From contig JABJJO010000081.1 of the NCBI GenBank assembly GCA_018660825.1, positions 1 through 52,220 on the forward strand: a stretch of DNA of 52,220 bases, given 5' to 3'. The position numbers and the translations under genes were made by a program. This document shows, in pieces, positions 45,701-52,220 of this stretch (the stretch's first letter is position 1; every line of letters starts with the position of its first letter). The DNA comes from Planctomycetaceae bacterium (GTDB lineage Bacteria; Planctomycetota; Planctomycetia; Pirellulales; Pirellulaceae). The notes under the pieces were generated by a model. The model was not told where the DNA came from, did no database searches, and saw only the letters and a list, made by a program, of their open reading frames with translations.

Positions 45701-45905
45701 GGAGTATGATCTTGCGATGAAGCATTATTATCAGGGTGAAGCGGGTAAAGAACAGGCTGTCGAGTTGCTGCGATTTGGTCAACCCGAGCAGTTTAGTGGT
45801 GGGGAAAATATTCTGGTGCCAACTGAGCATTCAGCAAAATTGGCATCACTGTTGATCGTGGCCAGCTTGATCTACAATTTAGATGAGGCGGTGACGCATG
45901 AATAA
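42786..45905 (+). CDS. PSD1/PSCyt1/PSCyt2 (DUF1549-DUF1553) planctomycete cytochrome c-type protein
   Basis: About 1039 residues. A signal peptide is followed by PSCyt1 with the haem motif CFNCHGPDE and DRQMPPPDSGRKPLSKQE. PSCyt2 (DUF1549) follows with RLSLDLTGLPPT, MWWLDAARYSDTDGYQGD and the second haem motif CAQCHSHKFDP. A middle region of about 260 residues comes before PSD1 (DUF1553): LDLAKWLVSTEHPLTARVIV, RPTHPELLDYLA, and TNTPLQALTMLND near the end. These are periplasmic planctomycete proteins, probably redox-linked, of unknown function, and typically paired with a DUF1501 protein. That is the next gene, overlapping by eight bases. ATG 42786 is preferred over TTG 42768. Confidence 0.92.
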   Translation: MGIFLRLFIGLFLLAGTLCNVHGAEPIRFSRDILPILSDRCFNCHGPDEMHRAADLRLDIADSVFQQRDDHAVVVPGDLQASELIARITSRDADRQMPPPDSGRKPLSKQEQDLLQRWIKQGASWGQHWAFEKPIRPEIDNSKMHPIDFFVQRQLKQYKMRPANPAAKNTLIRRLSLDLTGLPPTLDELRAFEKDDSAEAYVKLVSRLLASKHYGERMAMWWLDAARYSDTDGYQGDATRNNWPWRDWVVTAFNNNMPFDQFTIEQFAGDLLPDATSEQILATCFHRNHMTNGEGGRLPEESRIDYVIDRVNTTGTVWLGLTLGCAQCHSHKFDPISQTDYYSLFAFFDNIDEDGRAAGGAKPYMKYTSPFAARAVTEAQQLVTTRSKRETEARQEAEDGFDEWLSQKVNDVQTGFKPWHVMQPIKVDSVEGTQFVTENDGTVQTSGPYPRQDDYHVLFSPSLQRITGLRLEVFPHASHTGGKLSRGKNGEFIITDVKLQVLRKGDSQIRDIELSSAIATAEKNVGGRNYGLVSGTLDDDPRNGWTTQSHDPLKSYTAVFALPQPLVLESDETLRFVMLHRSTIGDASTGRFRIAVSDQVGRAVRSFDKMPLEKLANARVDSVENVPAEIRVALVQQFLTDHQGYQNAKLHLDRANRQLAAAKKAVAPQNVMVLAERKMPRTTFVLERGVWDKKGLAVTADVPESILEYQSATADEPQGRLDLAKWLVSTEHPLTARVIVNQLWQLCFGAGLVRTPEDFGLQGERPTHPELLDYLAIEFMQNGWDVQHVLRLIVTSKTYRQSSELVGAAFDRDPDNRWLARGSRFRLPSWMIRDAALRSSGLMNDALGGPTVMPYQPDGVWSEMFMGRFRYQASQGVAQYRRTLYAFWRRSAAPTFLFDSSQRRICEVRPRQTNTPLQALTMLNDLNIMTSARNLAKNAITQRTEVSQQLEYLFEAVLCRRPDRHELTVLAREYDLAMKHYYQGEAGKEQAVELLRFGQPEQFSGGENILVPTEHSAKLASLLIVASLIYNLDEAVTHE

Positions 45906-47400
45906 AACAGAAGTCAATTCAAACGGCAGCGAATCGGCGGAAATCGCACGACGTTATTTTCTGGGAAAATGCACTGGTATTAGCCTCGGTGCAATGGCAC
46001 TGGGAGTGCTTGATGCAGAAGCGGCAAGGGCTTTTAGTCGGCGCAGCGGAGGCAAACGAGATAATGCCAGTGGTGATCAAGTGTTCGGTCGAGGCGACTT
46101 ACCGCATTTTACTCCCCGTGCGAAAAATGTGATCTTTCTTACTCAAAGTGGTGGGCCATCGCAGATCGAACTGTATGACCACAAACCGGGGCTAGAAAAA
46201 TGGGCTGGCAAGGAACTTCCCGCTAGTGTGCGCCAAGGCCAGCGGTTGACCACAATGACCGCCAAGCAAAAACAACTAATTATGCCGGCACGCACATCGT
46301 TTAAACAATACGGTCAAAGCGGCGCTACAATCGGCGAGTGGTTACCACACCTTTCAAAGGTTGTGGATGAGATTTGCTTTATTAAGTCGATGGTGACAGA
46401 TCAAATCAACCACGCTCCCGCGATGACTAAAATGATGACAGGGCACCATTTGCCTGGCCGTCCGAGTTTGGGTGGTTGGACTAGCTATGGAATCGGCAGT
46501 GAGAATGAAAACTTGCCGGAATTCATTGTGTTGATTTCGAAAATGAAACGATCCAGTGACCAACCACTGTTTGACCATTATTGGGGAAGTGGTTTTTTGC
46601 CATCCCAGTATCAAGGTGTCAAGTTGCGCAACGCTAAGGAGCCTGTGTTGTACTTGCGCGATCCGGATGCCATGCCGCGACATGTTCGCCGATCGATGTT
46701 AAACGGCATACGTGACCTTAATACGATGAGACACCAACAGACGGGTGATCCAGAAATTGAAACGCGCATCAAGCAATATGAAATGGCATGGCGGATGCAA
46801 TCCAGTATTCCGGACCTCAATGATTTGAGTGATGAGCCGGAATCCACATTTGAATTGTATGGCCCTGATTCTAGGCGCCCAGGAAGCTATGCAGCGAATT
46901 GTATTCTGGCGCGACGTTTGATTGAACGTGATGTACGCTTTGTGCAACTGTTTCATCCAGACTGGGATCATCATAGTCGGCTGAGTTCTTGGTGTACCGC
47001 GCGTTGTCGTGATACGGATCAAGCCAGCGCGGCATTGGTCATTGATTTGAAACAGCGTGGGTTGCTTGATGATACGCTGGTAGTCTGGGGCGGTGAGTTT
47101 GGGCGCAGTGTGGTGGGGCAAGGGGCGTGGAATAGTCCCGATGGCGGGCGCGATCATCATCCCCGGTGTTTTACGATGTGGCTTGCCGGTGGCGGAGTTA
47201 AACCTGGGGTAACTCACGGTGCGACGGATGAATTTAGCTACAACGCCGTGGTGGACCCGGTTCAAGTACGAGATTTACATGCAACGATTCAGCATTTGTT
47301 GGGAATTGATCATCGCCTTTTTACACATCGGTTTCAAGGACTGGATTACCGTTTGACGGGTGTTGAGCAAGCAAACGTTATCGAAGCGATCTTAAGATAG
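45898..47400 (+). CDS. DUF1501 family protein, Tat-exported
   Basis: A 500-residue protein with an N-terminal twin-arginine-like signal ARRYFLGKCTGISLGAMALG. The DUF1501 body (alkaline phosphatase/sulfatase-like fold) has VIFLTQSGGPSQIELYDHKP, QINHAPAMTKMMTGHH, HPDWDHHS, VVWGGEFGRS and GRDHHPRCFTMWLAGGG. Histidines and aspartates in these blocks could hold metals, but the enzymatic role is not known. It is the partner of the preceding PSD1 cytochrome by overlap and by the usual pairing of the families in Planctomycetota. Confidence 0.92.
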   Translation: MNKTEVNSNGSESAEIARRYFLGKCTGISLGAMALGVLDAEAARAFSRRSGGKRDNASGDQVFGRGDLPHFTPRAKNVIFLTQSGGPSQIELYDHKPGLEKWAGKELPASVRQGQRLTTMTAKQKQLIMPARTSFKQYGQSGATIGEWLPHLSKVVDEICFIKSMVTDQINHAPAMTKMMTGHHLPGRPSLGGWTSYGIGSENENLPEFIVLISKMKRSSDQPLFDHYWGSGFLPSQYQGVKLRNAKEPVLYLRDPDAMPRHVRRSMLNGIRDLNTMRHQQTGDPEIETRIKQYEMAWRMQSSIPDLNDLSDEPESTFELYGPDSRRPGSYAANCILARRLIERDVRFVQLFHPDWDHHSRLSSWCTARCRDTDQASAALVIDLKQRGLLDDTLVVWGGEFGRSVVGQGAWNSPDGGRDHHPRCFTMWLAGGGVKPGVTHGATDEFSYNAVVDPVQVRDLHATIQHLLGIDHRLFTHRFQGLDYRLTGVEQANVIEAILR

Positions 47401-47432
47401 TCTTCAATACTTAAAACGAAAGAGAGGCAGCC

Positions 47433-48299
47433 ATGCGAGTGTTAACTTTAGTATTAGTGCTGGGTGTTGCGTGTGGATTGTTTGCAGACCCGTTGCCAGC
47501 TGACGAAATATACGATGTTTGGCCGGGCTTAGCACCTGGTGAGACCACTCGCAATCGAGGTGAAACGTTACCATTTCGTGAAAATGAAAAACCACGTGTA
47601 ACGCGCGTGGTGAAAATATCGCGACCGACGTTTACGGTTCATTTGGCAGAGCAGCCTAATGGTGCGGCGGTTGTGATTTTGCCAGGTGGTGGGTTTGGCA
47701 AAGTTGTGCCGGATAAAGAAGGTACTGAGGTGGCACAATGGTTAAATCAACAGGGTATAGCGGCATTTGTGCTGAGCTATCGCACCACGGAGACTCGCAG
47801 TGTTCCGGGTTGGGTAAAGCCGTTGCAAGATGCCCAGCGCATGATGGCTTTGGTGCGTTCACAGGCGAAATTGTATGGACTCAAAACGGATCGAATTGGG
47901 CTCGCGGGTTTTTCCGCGGGAGGGCAAGTGGCTGCGAAGTTGCTATGTGATCAAGGTAAATTGAGCTATCAACGAATGGATGAGGTCGATGATGTTTCGC
48001 ATCGACCGGATTTTGCGATGTTGATTTATCCTTGGAGGATTTACGATACGACGACAGGGAGTTTGATTGCCGGGGTAAAGGTCTCGAAAGATGTTCCTCC
48101 GGCGTTTATTGTTCACACGGATGATGATGCGTCGACTTCGTTGGGGGCGGTATTGTTTTACGCAGAGTTGAAAAAACTGAAGATTGCATCGGAGTTGCAC
48201 GTGTATGGTAACGGTGGGCACGGATACGGTCTGCGAAAAATCCCAGGTTCTCAAATTTCAACGTGGACCGATCACGCTGCGCATTGGCTGGCCAAGTAG
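47433..48299 (+). CDS. Secreted alpha/beta hydrolase (acetyl esterase/lipase-like)
   Basis: A 288-residue protein with a signal peptide (about 1-24). The hydrolase core has VVILPGGGFGKVV (oxyanion hole), the nucleophile Ser in GLAGFSAGGQVAAK, a probable acid in FIVHTDDD and the His in YGNGGHGYGL, so the triad looks complete. The closest types are carbohydrate acetyl esterases common in planctomycetes. GAGAGG stands about five bases before the ATG. It follows the DUF1501 gene by 32 bases and may share its transcript. Confidence 0.87.
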   Translation: MRVLTLVLVLGVACGLFADPLPADEIYDVWPGLAPGETTRNRGETLPFRENEKPRVTRVVKISRPTFTVHLAEQPNGAAVVILPGGGFGKVVPDKEGTEVAQWLNQQGIAAFVLSYRTTETRSVPGWVKPLQDAQRMMALVRSQAKLYGLKTDRIGLAGFSAGGQVAAKLLCDQGKLSYQRMDEVDDVSHRPDFAMLIYPWRIYDTTTGSLIAGVKVSKDVPPAFIVHTDDDASTSLGAVLFYAELKKLKIASELHVYGNGGHGYGLRKIPGSQISTWTDHAAHWLAK

Positions 48300-48334
48300 G
48301 CCCACAAATTATCACGAAGGAATTTGTAAAGCTA

Positions 48335-49453
48335 TCACCGAATGCGTTGAACACTGTTGCCAGTGGGGCGGCGGATCAGGTTTTTGAGCTCGAGCGAAGT
48401 GATGGTGGCTAGGAGTTGTGGCAGTGTGTGTTGTGGGCCGATGGGAAGTAGATCGATAAAGGTAGGCTCGCCGGGAATTAGTTTATAGATCTGTTGTTCG
48501 AGGTCGCTGAGCGGAGGCAGTGCAACCGGTTCACTGAGACTATTGGGTGCACAGGCAAGAGTGTGTTCAAGGGCTGTGTAGACGTCGGTTGCGTCTTCAA
48601 CAAGTTGTGCTCCGTCTTTGATTAATTTATTGCAACCCACGGCGACAGGTACGTCGACCATGCCGGGGACTGCCATGACTTCACGGTTTTGTTCCATCGC
48701 ATGGCGGGCAGTAATGAGAGCGCCCGATCGTATTGCTGCTTCGACGACAATCACACCAGCGCTAAGGCCTGAAATGATTCGATTGCGGCGAGGAAACAGT
48801 CGGCTGTGAGGTGAGTCGCTAGGTAGGACTTCGCTGATTAAGAGACCGTGTTGGCGGATTGTTTGAGCGAGCCCTTGATGTTCACTGGGGTAAATCCGTA
48901 GTATCCCACTGCCGAGCACAGCAATGGTGGTTCCATGATGGTCCAAGGTGGTTTGATGAACTACGCGATCGATGCCACGAGCTAAACCGCTGACTGTCCG
49001 CCATGTATCAACGGTAAGGTCACGTGTCAGTGTATGAGCGAGACGTAACCCGTATTGTGTTGCTTGACGAGTTCCGACGATGGCGATCGTGGTTTGAGTG
49101 GGCCACTCGAATTGTAATAATTCAAGGTTACCTTGGCAAAAAATGATCGGGGGTGGTGCAGGGATGTGTTTGAGCGGAGCAGGGTAACGCTGGCTGGTGA
49201 AGGGAACGATCTCGATGTTGTGGGATTGGCAAAGTTTGAGCTGGCCTTGCATTTTAGTGCGGATCGTTTGGCTACCATGAATCGCTTGAATTGTCTTGTG
49301 ACCAATACGAGGGATTTGGTGCAACGCACTTGCAGGTGCCTTGAGGATTTCAGTCGCACTCGAAAAATGCTTGAGGAGGTTTTGGAAAGTGAGAGGCCCA
49401 ATCCCATCGCAAAATGTGAGCTGTAGCAAATCTAAGAGCATTTGTTGATTCAT
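48335..49453 (-). CDS. dprA: DNA-processing protein DprA
   Basis: A 372-residue DprA/Smf protein. An N-terminal helix-hairpin region (LTFCDGIGPLTFQNLL, IPRIGHKTIQ) precedes the Rossmann core: AIVGTRQATQYGLRLA, VSGLARGIDRVVHQTTL, FPRRNRIISGLSAGVIVVEA and SGALITARHAMEQNREVMAVPG. A winged-helix-like C-terminal part follows (about 310-372). It loads RecA on incoming single-stranded DNA during transformation. It converges with the esterase gene with 35 bases between. Confidence 0.95.
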   Translation of the reverse strand: MNQQMLLDLLQLTFCDGIGPLTFQNLLKHFSSATEILKAPASALHQIPRIGHKTIQAIHGSQTIRTKMQGQLKLCQSHNIEIVPFTSQRYPAPLKHIPAPPPIIFCQGNLELLQFEWPTQTTIAIVGTRQATQYGLRLAHTLTRDLTVDTWRTVSGLARGIDRVVHQTTLDHHGTTIAVLGSGILRIYPSEHQGLAQTIRQHGLLISEVLPSDSPHSRLFPRRNRIISGLSAGVIVVEAAIRSGALITARHAMEQNREVMAVPGMVDVPVAVGCNKLIKDGAQLVEDATDVYTALEHTLACAPNSLSEPVALPPLSDLEQQIYKLIPGEPTFIDLLPIGPQHTLPQLLATITSLELKNLIRRPTGNSVQRIR

Positions 49454-49787
49454 GGGGCGCGACTCTCTCTCTCGTCAATAAATATGAACGTAGAGTATCT
49501 TCGTAGTAGGTAATTGGTAATGTAGTTCTGCCGCTTAGAAATGTAAACGAAACCGCTGTCACAGAAGTGATATCGTGTGATATCAAATTGAATACAGTAA
49601 TTGAGCGGGTAAATGCTGACGAACATTGAGGTGTTGCTTTAATATGCAGAAATTACCTATGCAGCGGCGAAAATTGTGTTGTATTGAATTAAAATCGAAT
49701 CATGGCATATGGCTTGCAGCATTATGTGTATAGATGAATACGGATTTATAATCGCAAAGATGAAACGATGAATTTAGGGAGTATCCA
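49454..49787. promoter_or_regulatory. Intergenic region with promoter of the YXWGXW protein
   Basis: About 330 AT-rich bases between the divergent dprA and 49788 genes. TATAAT at 49747-49752 is a likely -10 for the rightward gene, though no good -35 stands 17 bases before it. AGGGAG (49776-49781), six bases before ATG 49788, is a strong ribosome site. Nothing else stands out. Confidence 0.5.
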
Positions 49788-51638
49788 ATGAAACGCATCA
49801 AGATGGGTTTGCTAGCAACTTGTTTGGCAGTATGGATGGTTAGCGATGTCATTTTTGCTCAGACAGGCGATGTGCCCGTTGCGCCAGCAGATATCCCGAG
49901 TACCATCAAGGGAAATACATCCAGCGATGAAGACATTGAAGTTTTAGCGCGCGGACCCGTGCACGAAGCTTTTGCGTCTCAAGTAAATTACGACCCAAAG
50001 CCTGGCATGATTGTCGAAAACGGTCCGCCAGAGCAGGTTGATGAGATTCCTCCAGACTATAAACCGGATGGGGAAAATGTAATTTGGATTCCGGGCTACT
50101 GGGGATTTGACGATCAGCGTAAAGACTATGTGTGGATTAGCGGTGTTTGGCGAACTCCTCCTGCTGGTCGCCGCTGGGTGCCCGGTTATTGGAATGAATT
50201 AATGAATGATCGCGATTACCAATGGGTATCGGGATTTTGGGCATCGAGTGAACGTCGCAAGATGAACTATTCAACTGCTCCACCGGAATCACTTGAAAAC
50301 GGTCCATCTGTTTCTGCTCCAACCAAAAGTCACTTTTGGGTCCCTGGTGTTTGGCTCTATCGCGGCACCAATTACCGTTGGCGTGCTGGACACTGGGTTC
50401 GCTATCGCCCGGACTATGTATACATTCCATCGCGCTGGATGTGGACACCCGGCGGTTATGTGTTTGTTGATGGGTACTGGGATTATCAAATGTCGGCTCG
50501 TGGTGTCATGTTCGCACCGGTCATCATGCATGCTCCTATTGTGCAATACCGTCCGAGTATCGTGATGGACATTGGTCGCTTTCACATGCACTGGTTCGTT
50601 CGTCCGCACTACGGCCACTACTATTTTGGTGATTATTATGATTCACATTATCAACAACAACATCACATCTATTCGCATCACCATTTCCACTTGAACATTG
50701 GCTACGATCCGTTCTTTGCTTATAACCACGTGCACTACCGTCATCATCATGGCATCAGTTATTTGCACCATAGTTCAACCTGGCACAGCTATTTCAGTAG
50801 TCACCCATTACATCGCCCAGCTCACACGTTTGGAATGCAGTTGAATATTGGTAGCAATCACGGCGAACGGTATTTCGGAATGTCAGTTTATGCTCAACAC
50901 ATTGATCGATATCGTGTGCAAAGTGACTTGCATCGAAACTTTGTCCGAGTGGGTACTCAGTATCGCAATGCGTCAGTTAACCAATCGGTTAGCTATACAC
51001 GATTGGCGTACGAGCGTAACCGTATGGAGAATGGGAAATTGGCAACGGGTTCGCCAAATTCTGCTCAGTCCTCCAATGGTTCATGGACGATGCCACAAGT
51101 TCAGCGGGGAACGAATGTAACTATCGGGTCAGCCCAGCGACACGTGCGGATCACTGTTCCGACTGTACGCACAGGCGTCGTACCACCAAAGGCAGCACCG
51201 GGTACGTCGAATAAAATTGTAGCGAGACCGATGGTAACGATGCCTCGACCAACCTCGAGCTATCCATTCGCAACTCGTCCATCTTCTGGATTTTCAGGTA
51301 ATTACCCGACGTTGCCCGCTCGTCCTCGAGTGACTATTGGTGGAAGTTCAAATGGAGGTGGTACATTGCCAACGCGTCCCACGTCACCACGGCCGTCGGT
51401 CTCTCCACGTCCGAGCACTCCTTCACCACGGCCCTCGGTCTCCCCACGTCCGAGCACTCCTTCACCACGGCCGTCGGTCTCTCCACGTCCGAGCACTCCG
51501 TCGCCACGGCCGTCGGTCTCTCCACGTCCGAGCACTCCGTCACCACGGCCCTCGGTCTCCCCACGTCCGAGCACTCCTTCACCACGGCCGTCGGTCTCTC
51601 CACGTCCGAGCACTCCCTCACCACGACCCAAAAACTAA
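49788..51638 (+). CDS. Secreted YXWGXW-repeat protein with His/Tyr-rich middle and Pro/Ser/Arg tandem-repeat tail
   Basis: A 616-residue exported protein (signal about 1-25). Residues about 95-240 carry several aromatic WxPGxW-type motifs: WIPGYWGF, WVPGYWNE, WVSGFW, WVPGVW and DGYWDY. This is the YXWGXW family, of unknown function. The middle (about 265-345) is very rich in His and Tyr (HYGHYYFGDYYDSHYQQQHH), which may bind metal. The tail (about 533-616) is a 13-residue repeat SPRPSVSPRPSTP. It is probably a surface or periplasmic structural protein. The next gene encodes another repeat protein. Confidence 0.85.
   Translation: MKRIKMGLLATCLAVWMVSDVIFAQTGDVPVAPADIPSTIKGNTSSDEDIEVLARGPVHEAFASQVNYDPKPGMIVENGPPEQVDEIPPDYKPDGENVIWIPGYWGFDDQRKDYVWISGVWRTPPAGRRWVPGYWNELMNDRDYQWVSGFWASSERRKMNYSTAPPESLENGPSVSAPTKSHFWVPGVWLYRGTNYRWRAGHWVRYRPDYVYIPSRWMWTPGGYVFVDGYWDYQMSARGVMFAPVIMHAPIVQYRPSIVMDIGRFHMHWFVRPHYGHYYFGDYYDSHYQQQHHIYSHHHFHLNIGYDPFFAYNHVHYRHHHGISYLHHSSTWHSYFSSHPLHRPAHTFGMQLNIGSNHGERYFGMSVYAQHIDRYRVQSDLHRNFVRVGTQYRNASVNQSVSYTRLAYERNRMENGKLATGSPNSAQSSNGSWTMPQVQRGTNVTIGSAQRHVRITVPTVRTGVVPPKAAPGTSNKIVARPMVTMPRPTSSYPFATRPSSGFSGNYPTLPARPRVTIGGSSNGGGTLPTRPTSPRPSVSPRPSTPSPRPSVSPRPSTPSPRPSVSPRPSTPSPRPSVSPRPSTPSPRPSVSPRPSTPSPRPSVSPRPSTPSPRPKN
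51384..51617 (+). repeat. Six 39-bp tandem repeats in the YXWGXW protein tail
   Basis: Unit starts are 51384, 51423, 51462, 51501, 51540 and 51579, each encoding S-PRPSVSPRPSTP with a few silent changes (TCG for TCA, CCC for CCT or CCG). A partial unit follows before the stop. The length is a multiple of three, so copy-number change keeps the frame. It also leaves spurious open frames on both strands. Confidence 0.95.
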
Positions 51639-51662
51639 CCACGAAGTCACACAAATTCTTAT

Positions 51663-51682
51663 TTCCGAAATTTTGTTCGGAA
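51663..51682 (+). terminator. Hairpin after the YXWGXW gene, possible terminator
   Basis: TTCCGAA (51663-51669) pairs perfectly with TTCGGAA (51676-51682) around a six-base loop, 24 bases after the stop. There is no T run after it, so it may slow polymerase or protect the mRNA end rather than stop transcription by itself. Confidence 0.4.
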
Positions 51683-51766
51683 CCTATCGAGAATAGAACG
51701 GTTTATTTATGTATGGTTAGTTAGTATAGCCAGATAAACAGGCATTAAAGAAATAAGGAATCGGAA

Positions 51767-52220
51767 ATGACTCGTGTAACTAAATATTTAACTCTATTGG
51801 CGGCTGCTGGCTTGATGGCAACAAACGTTAGCGCACAACAGTCAAAATACTCGAAAGTATCCCAGTCGCAAAAAGTTCAGGCTCAGCAAGGTCAACAGCG
51901 TGGACCACAAGCTCAGAAGTTGATGTCGAAAGATGAATTGACCAAGAAGTATGACACAAATAACGATGGTACGTTGGATTATCGTGAAAAGATGGCGTTC
52001 ATCAGTAGTCTTGATGAGAATCAGAAGGCCGCATATCGCAGTTCGTTTAGCCAAGGTCAACAGCGTGGATCACAAGCTCAGCAAGGTCAACAGCGTCCGC
52101 AACGAGGACCACAAGCTCAACAAGATCAACAGCGTCCGCAACGAGGACCACAAGCTCAACAAGATCAACAGCGTCCGCAACGAGGACCACAAGCTCAACA
52201 AGATCAACAGCGTCCGCAAC
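51767..52220 (+). CDS. Secreted EF-hand-like protein with Gln/Arg/Pro tandem repeats, cut by the window end
   Basis: At least 151 residues. A signal peptide (MTRVTKYLTLLAAAGLMATNVSAQQ) is followed by a Gln-rich stretch and one EF-hand-type loop, DTNNDGTLDYRE (about residues 65-76). The frame then runs into a 13-residue repeat, QQRPQRGPQAQQD, and is still open at the last base. AAGGAA (51755-51760) is six bases before the ATG. Single EF-hand exported proteins are common in planctomycetes. The function is unknown, and the C-terminus is not seen. Confidence 0.85.
   Translation, partial: MTRVTKYLTLLAAAGLMATNVSAQQSKYSKVSQSQKVQAQQGQQRGPQAQKLMSKDELTKKYDTNNDGTLDYREKMAFISSLDENQKAAYRSSFSQGQQRGSQAQQGQQRPQRGPQAQQDQQRPQRGPQAQQDQQRPQRGPQAQQDQQRPQ
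52079..52220 (+). repeat. 39-bp tandem repeats at the window end
   Basis: Units begin at 52079, 52118, 52157 and 52196 (the last cut off). The first has GGT where the later ones have GAT; the later units are otherwise identical. Related shorter pieces occur at about 51887 and 52050. The repeat may go on past the window. Confidence 0.93.

Noticed and set aside
51302-51631. Long minus-strand open frame over the Pro/Ser repeat
   Set aside because: It arises because the 39-bp repeat keeps all frames open; the product is a simple Gly/Arg/Glu repeat with no start signals, antisense to a real gene.
51384-52220. CRISPR-like regular spacing of repeats
   Set aside because: Units are contiguous without unique spacers, lie in frame inside coding sequence, and no cas genes are near.

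Overview
The window is a chromosomal stretch from a planctomycete, most like the Pirellulales. The evidence is the gene content. A DUF1592-type cytochrome is paired with a Tat-exported DUF1552 protein. A PSCyt1/PSCyt2/PSD1 (DUF1549/DUF1553) cytochrome is paired with a DUF1501 protein. There is also a remnant secreted protein with an LEDRRLLA-type N-terminus, and secreted repeat proteins. I see no phage, insertion sequence, CRISPR array or replication origin. No database search was possible; all family calls come from reading motifs.

Layout. 1-54: 3' part of a tRNA-Leu(CAA), then a hairpin terminator. 111-4153 (-): DUF1552 and DUF1592 pair. 4510-12075 (+): a probable five-gene operon of a secreted tandem cyclase-family protein, an Nramp-fold transporter lacking the metal motifs and carrying a Ca-loop-like insert, an SDR without its catalytic lysine, a fused E1-alpha/beta thiamine dehydrogenase, and its lipoyl E2. 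12144-12732 (-): a composite pseudogene. 13209-18041 (+): RND efflux adaptor and pump. 18096-21428 (-): a 1110-residue fusion of branched-chain-type E1-alpha, E1-beta, a lipoyl-like carrier domain and a beta-ketoacyl-ACP synthase III (FabH-type) domain. This fusion is the strongest candidate for an undescribed system. 21645-25458 (-): TPR-redoxin protein, S4 RNA-binding protein and a secreted endonuclease/exonuclease/phosphatase-fold protein.

25639-35319 is a surface-glycan region: WecE-type and WbpE-type sugar aminotransferases, an ATP-grasp enzyme, a GT2 glycosyltransferase, two GT-C-like membrane proteins and a Tat-exported amidohydrolase. 35325-37980 (-) reads ferredoxin, P-II, YkgJ-type cysteine-cluster protein, then HisS. 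38161-42726 (+) holds a small unknown protein, an iron-type alcohol dehydrogenase without an obvious start codon, an alpha/beta hydrolase, and the DgcN/DgcA pair for D-glutamate use. 42786-48299 (+) holds the PSD1 cytochrome, DUF1501 protein and an esterase. 48335-49453 (-) is DprA. The window closes with two secreted low-complexity proteins (49788-51638, and 51767 running off the end), each with a 39-bp tandem repeat.

How the parts work together. The two 2-oxoacid-dehydrogenase-like systems use the same trick of fusing E1-alpha to E1-beta, but differ in outcome. The first has a normal E2 and probably feeds acyl-CoA to catabolism. The second has no E2 core and carries a condensing enzyme instead, suggesting direct priming of fatty-acid or polyketide synthesis from a branched 2-oxo acid. 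No dihydrolipoamide dehydrogenase (E3) is in the window, so E3 must be encoded elsewhere if either system recycles its lipoyl arm oxidatively.
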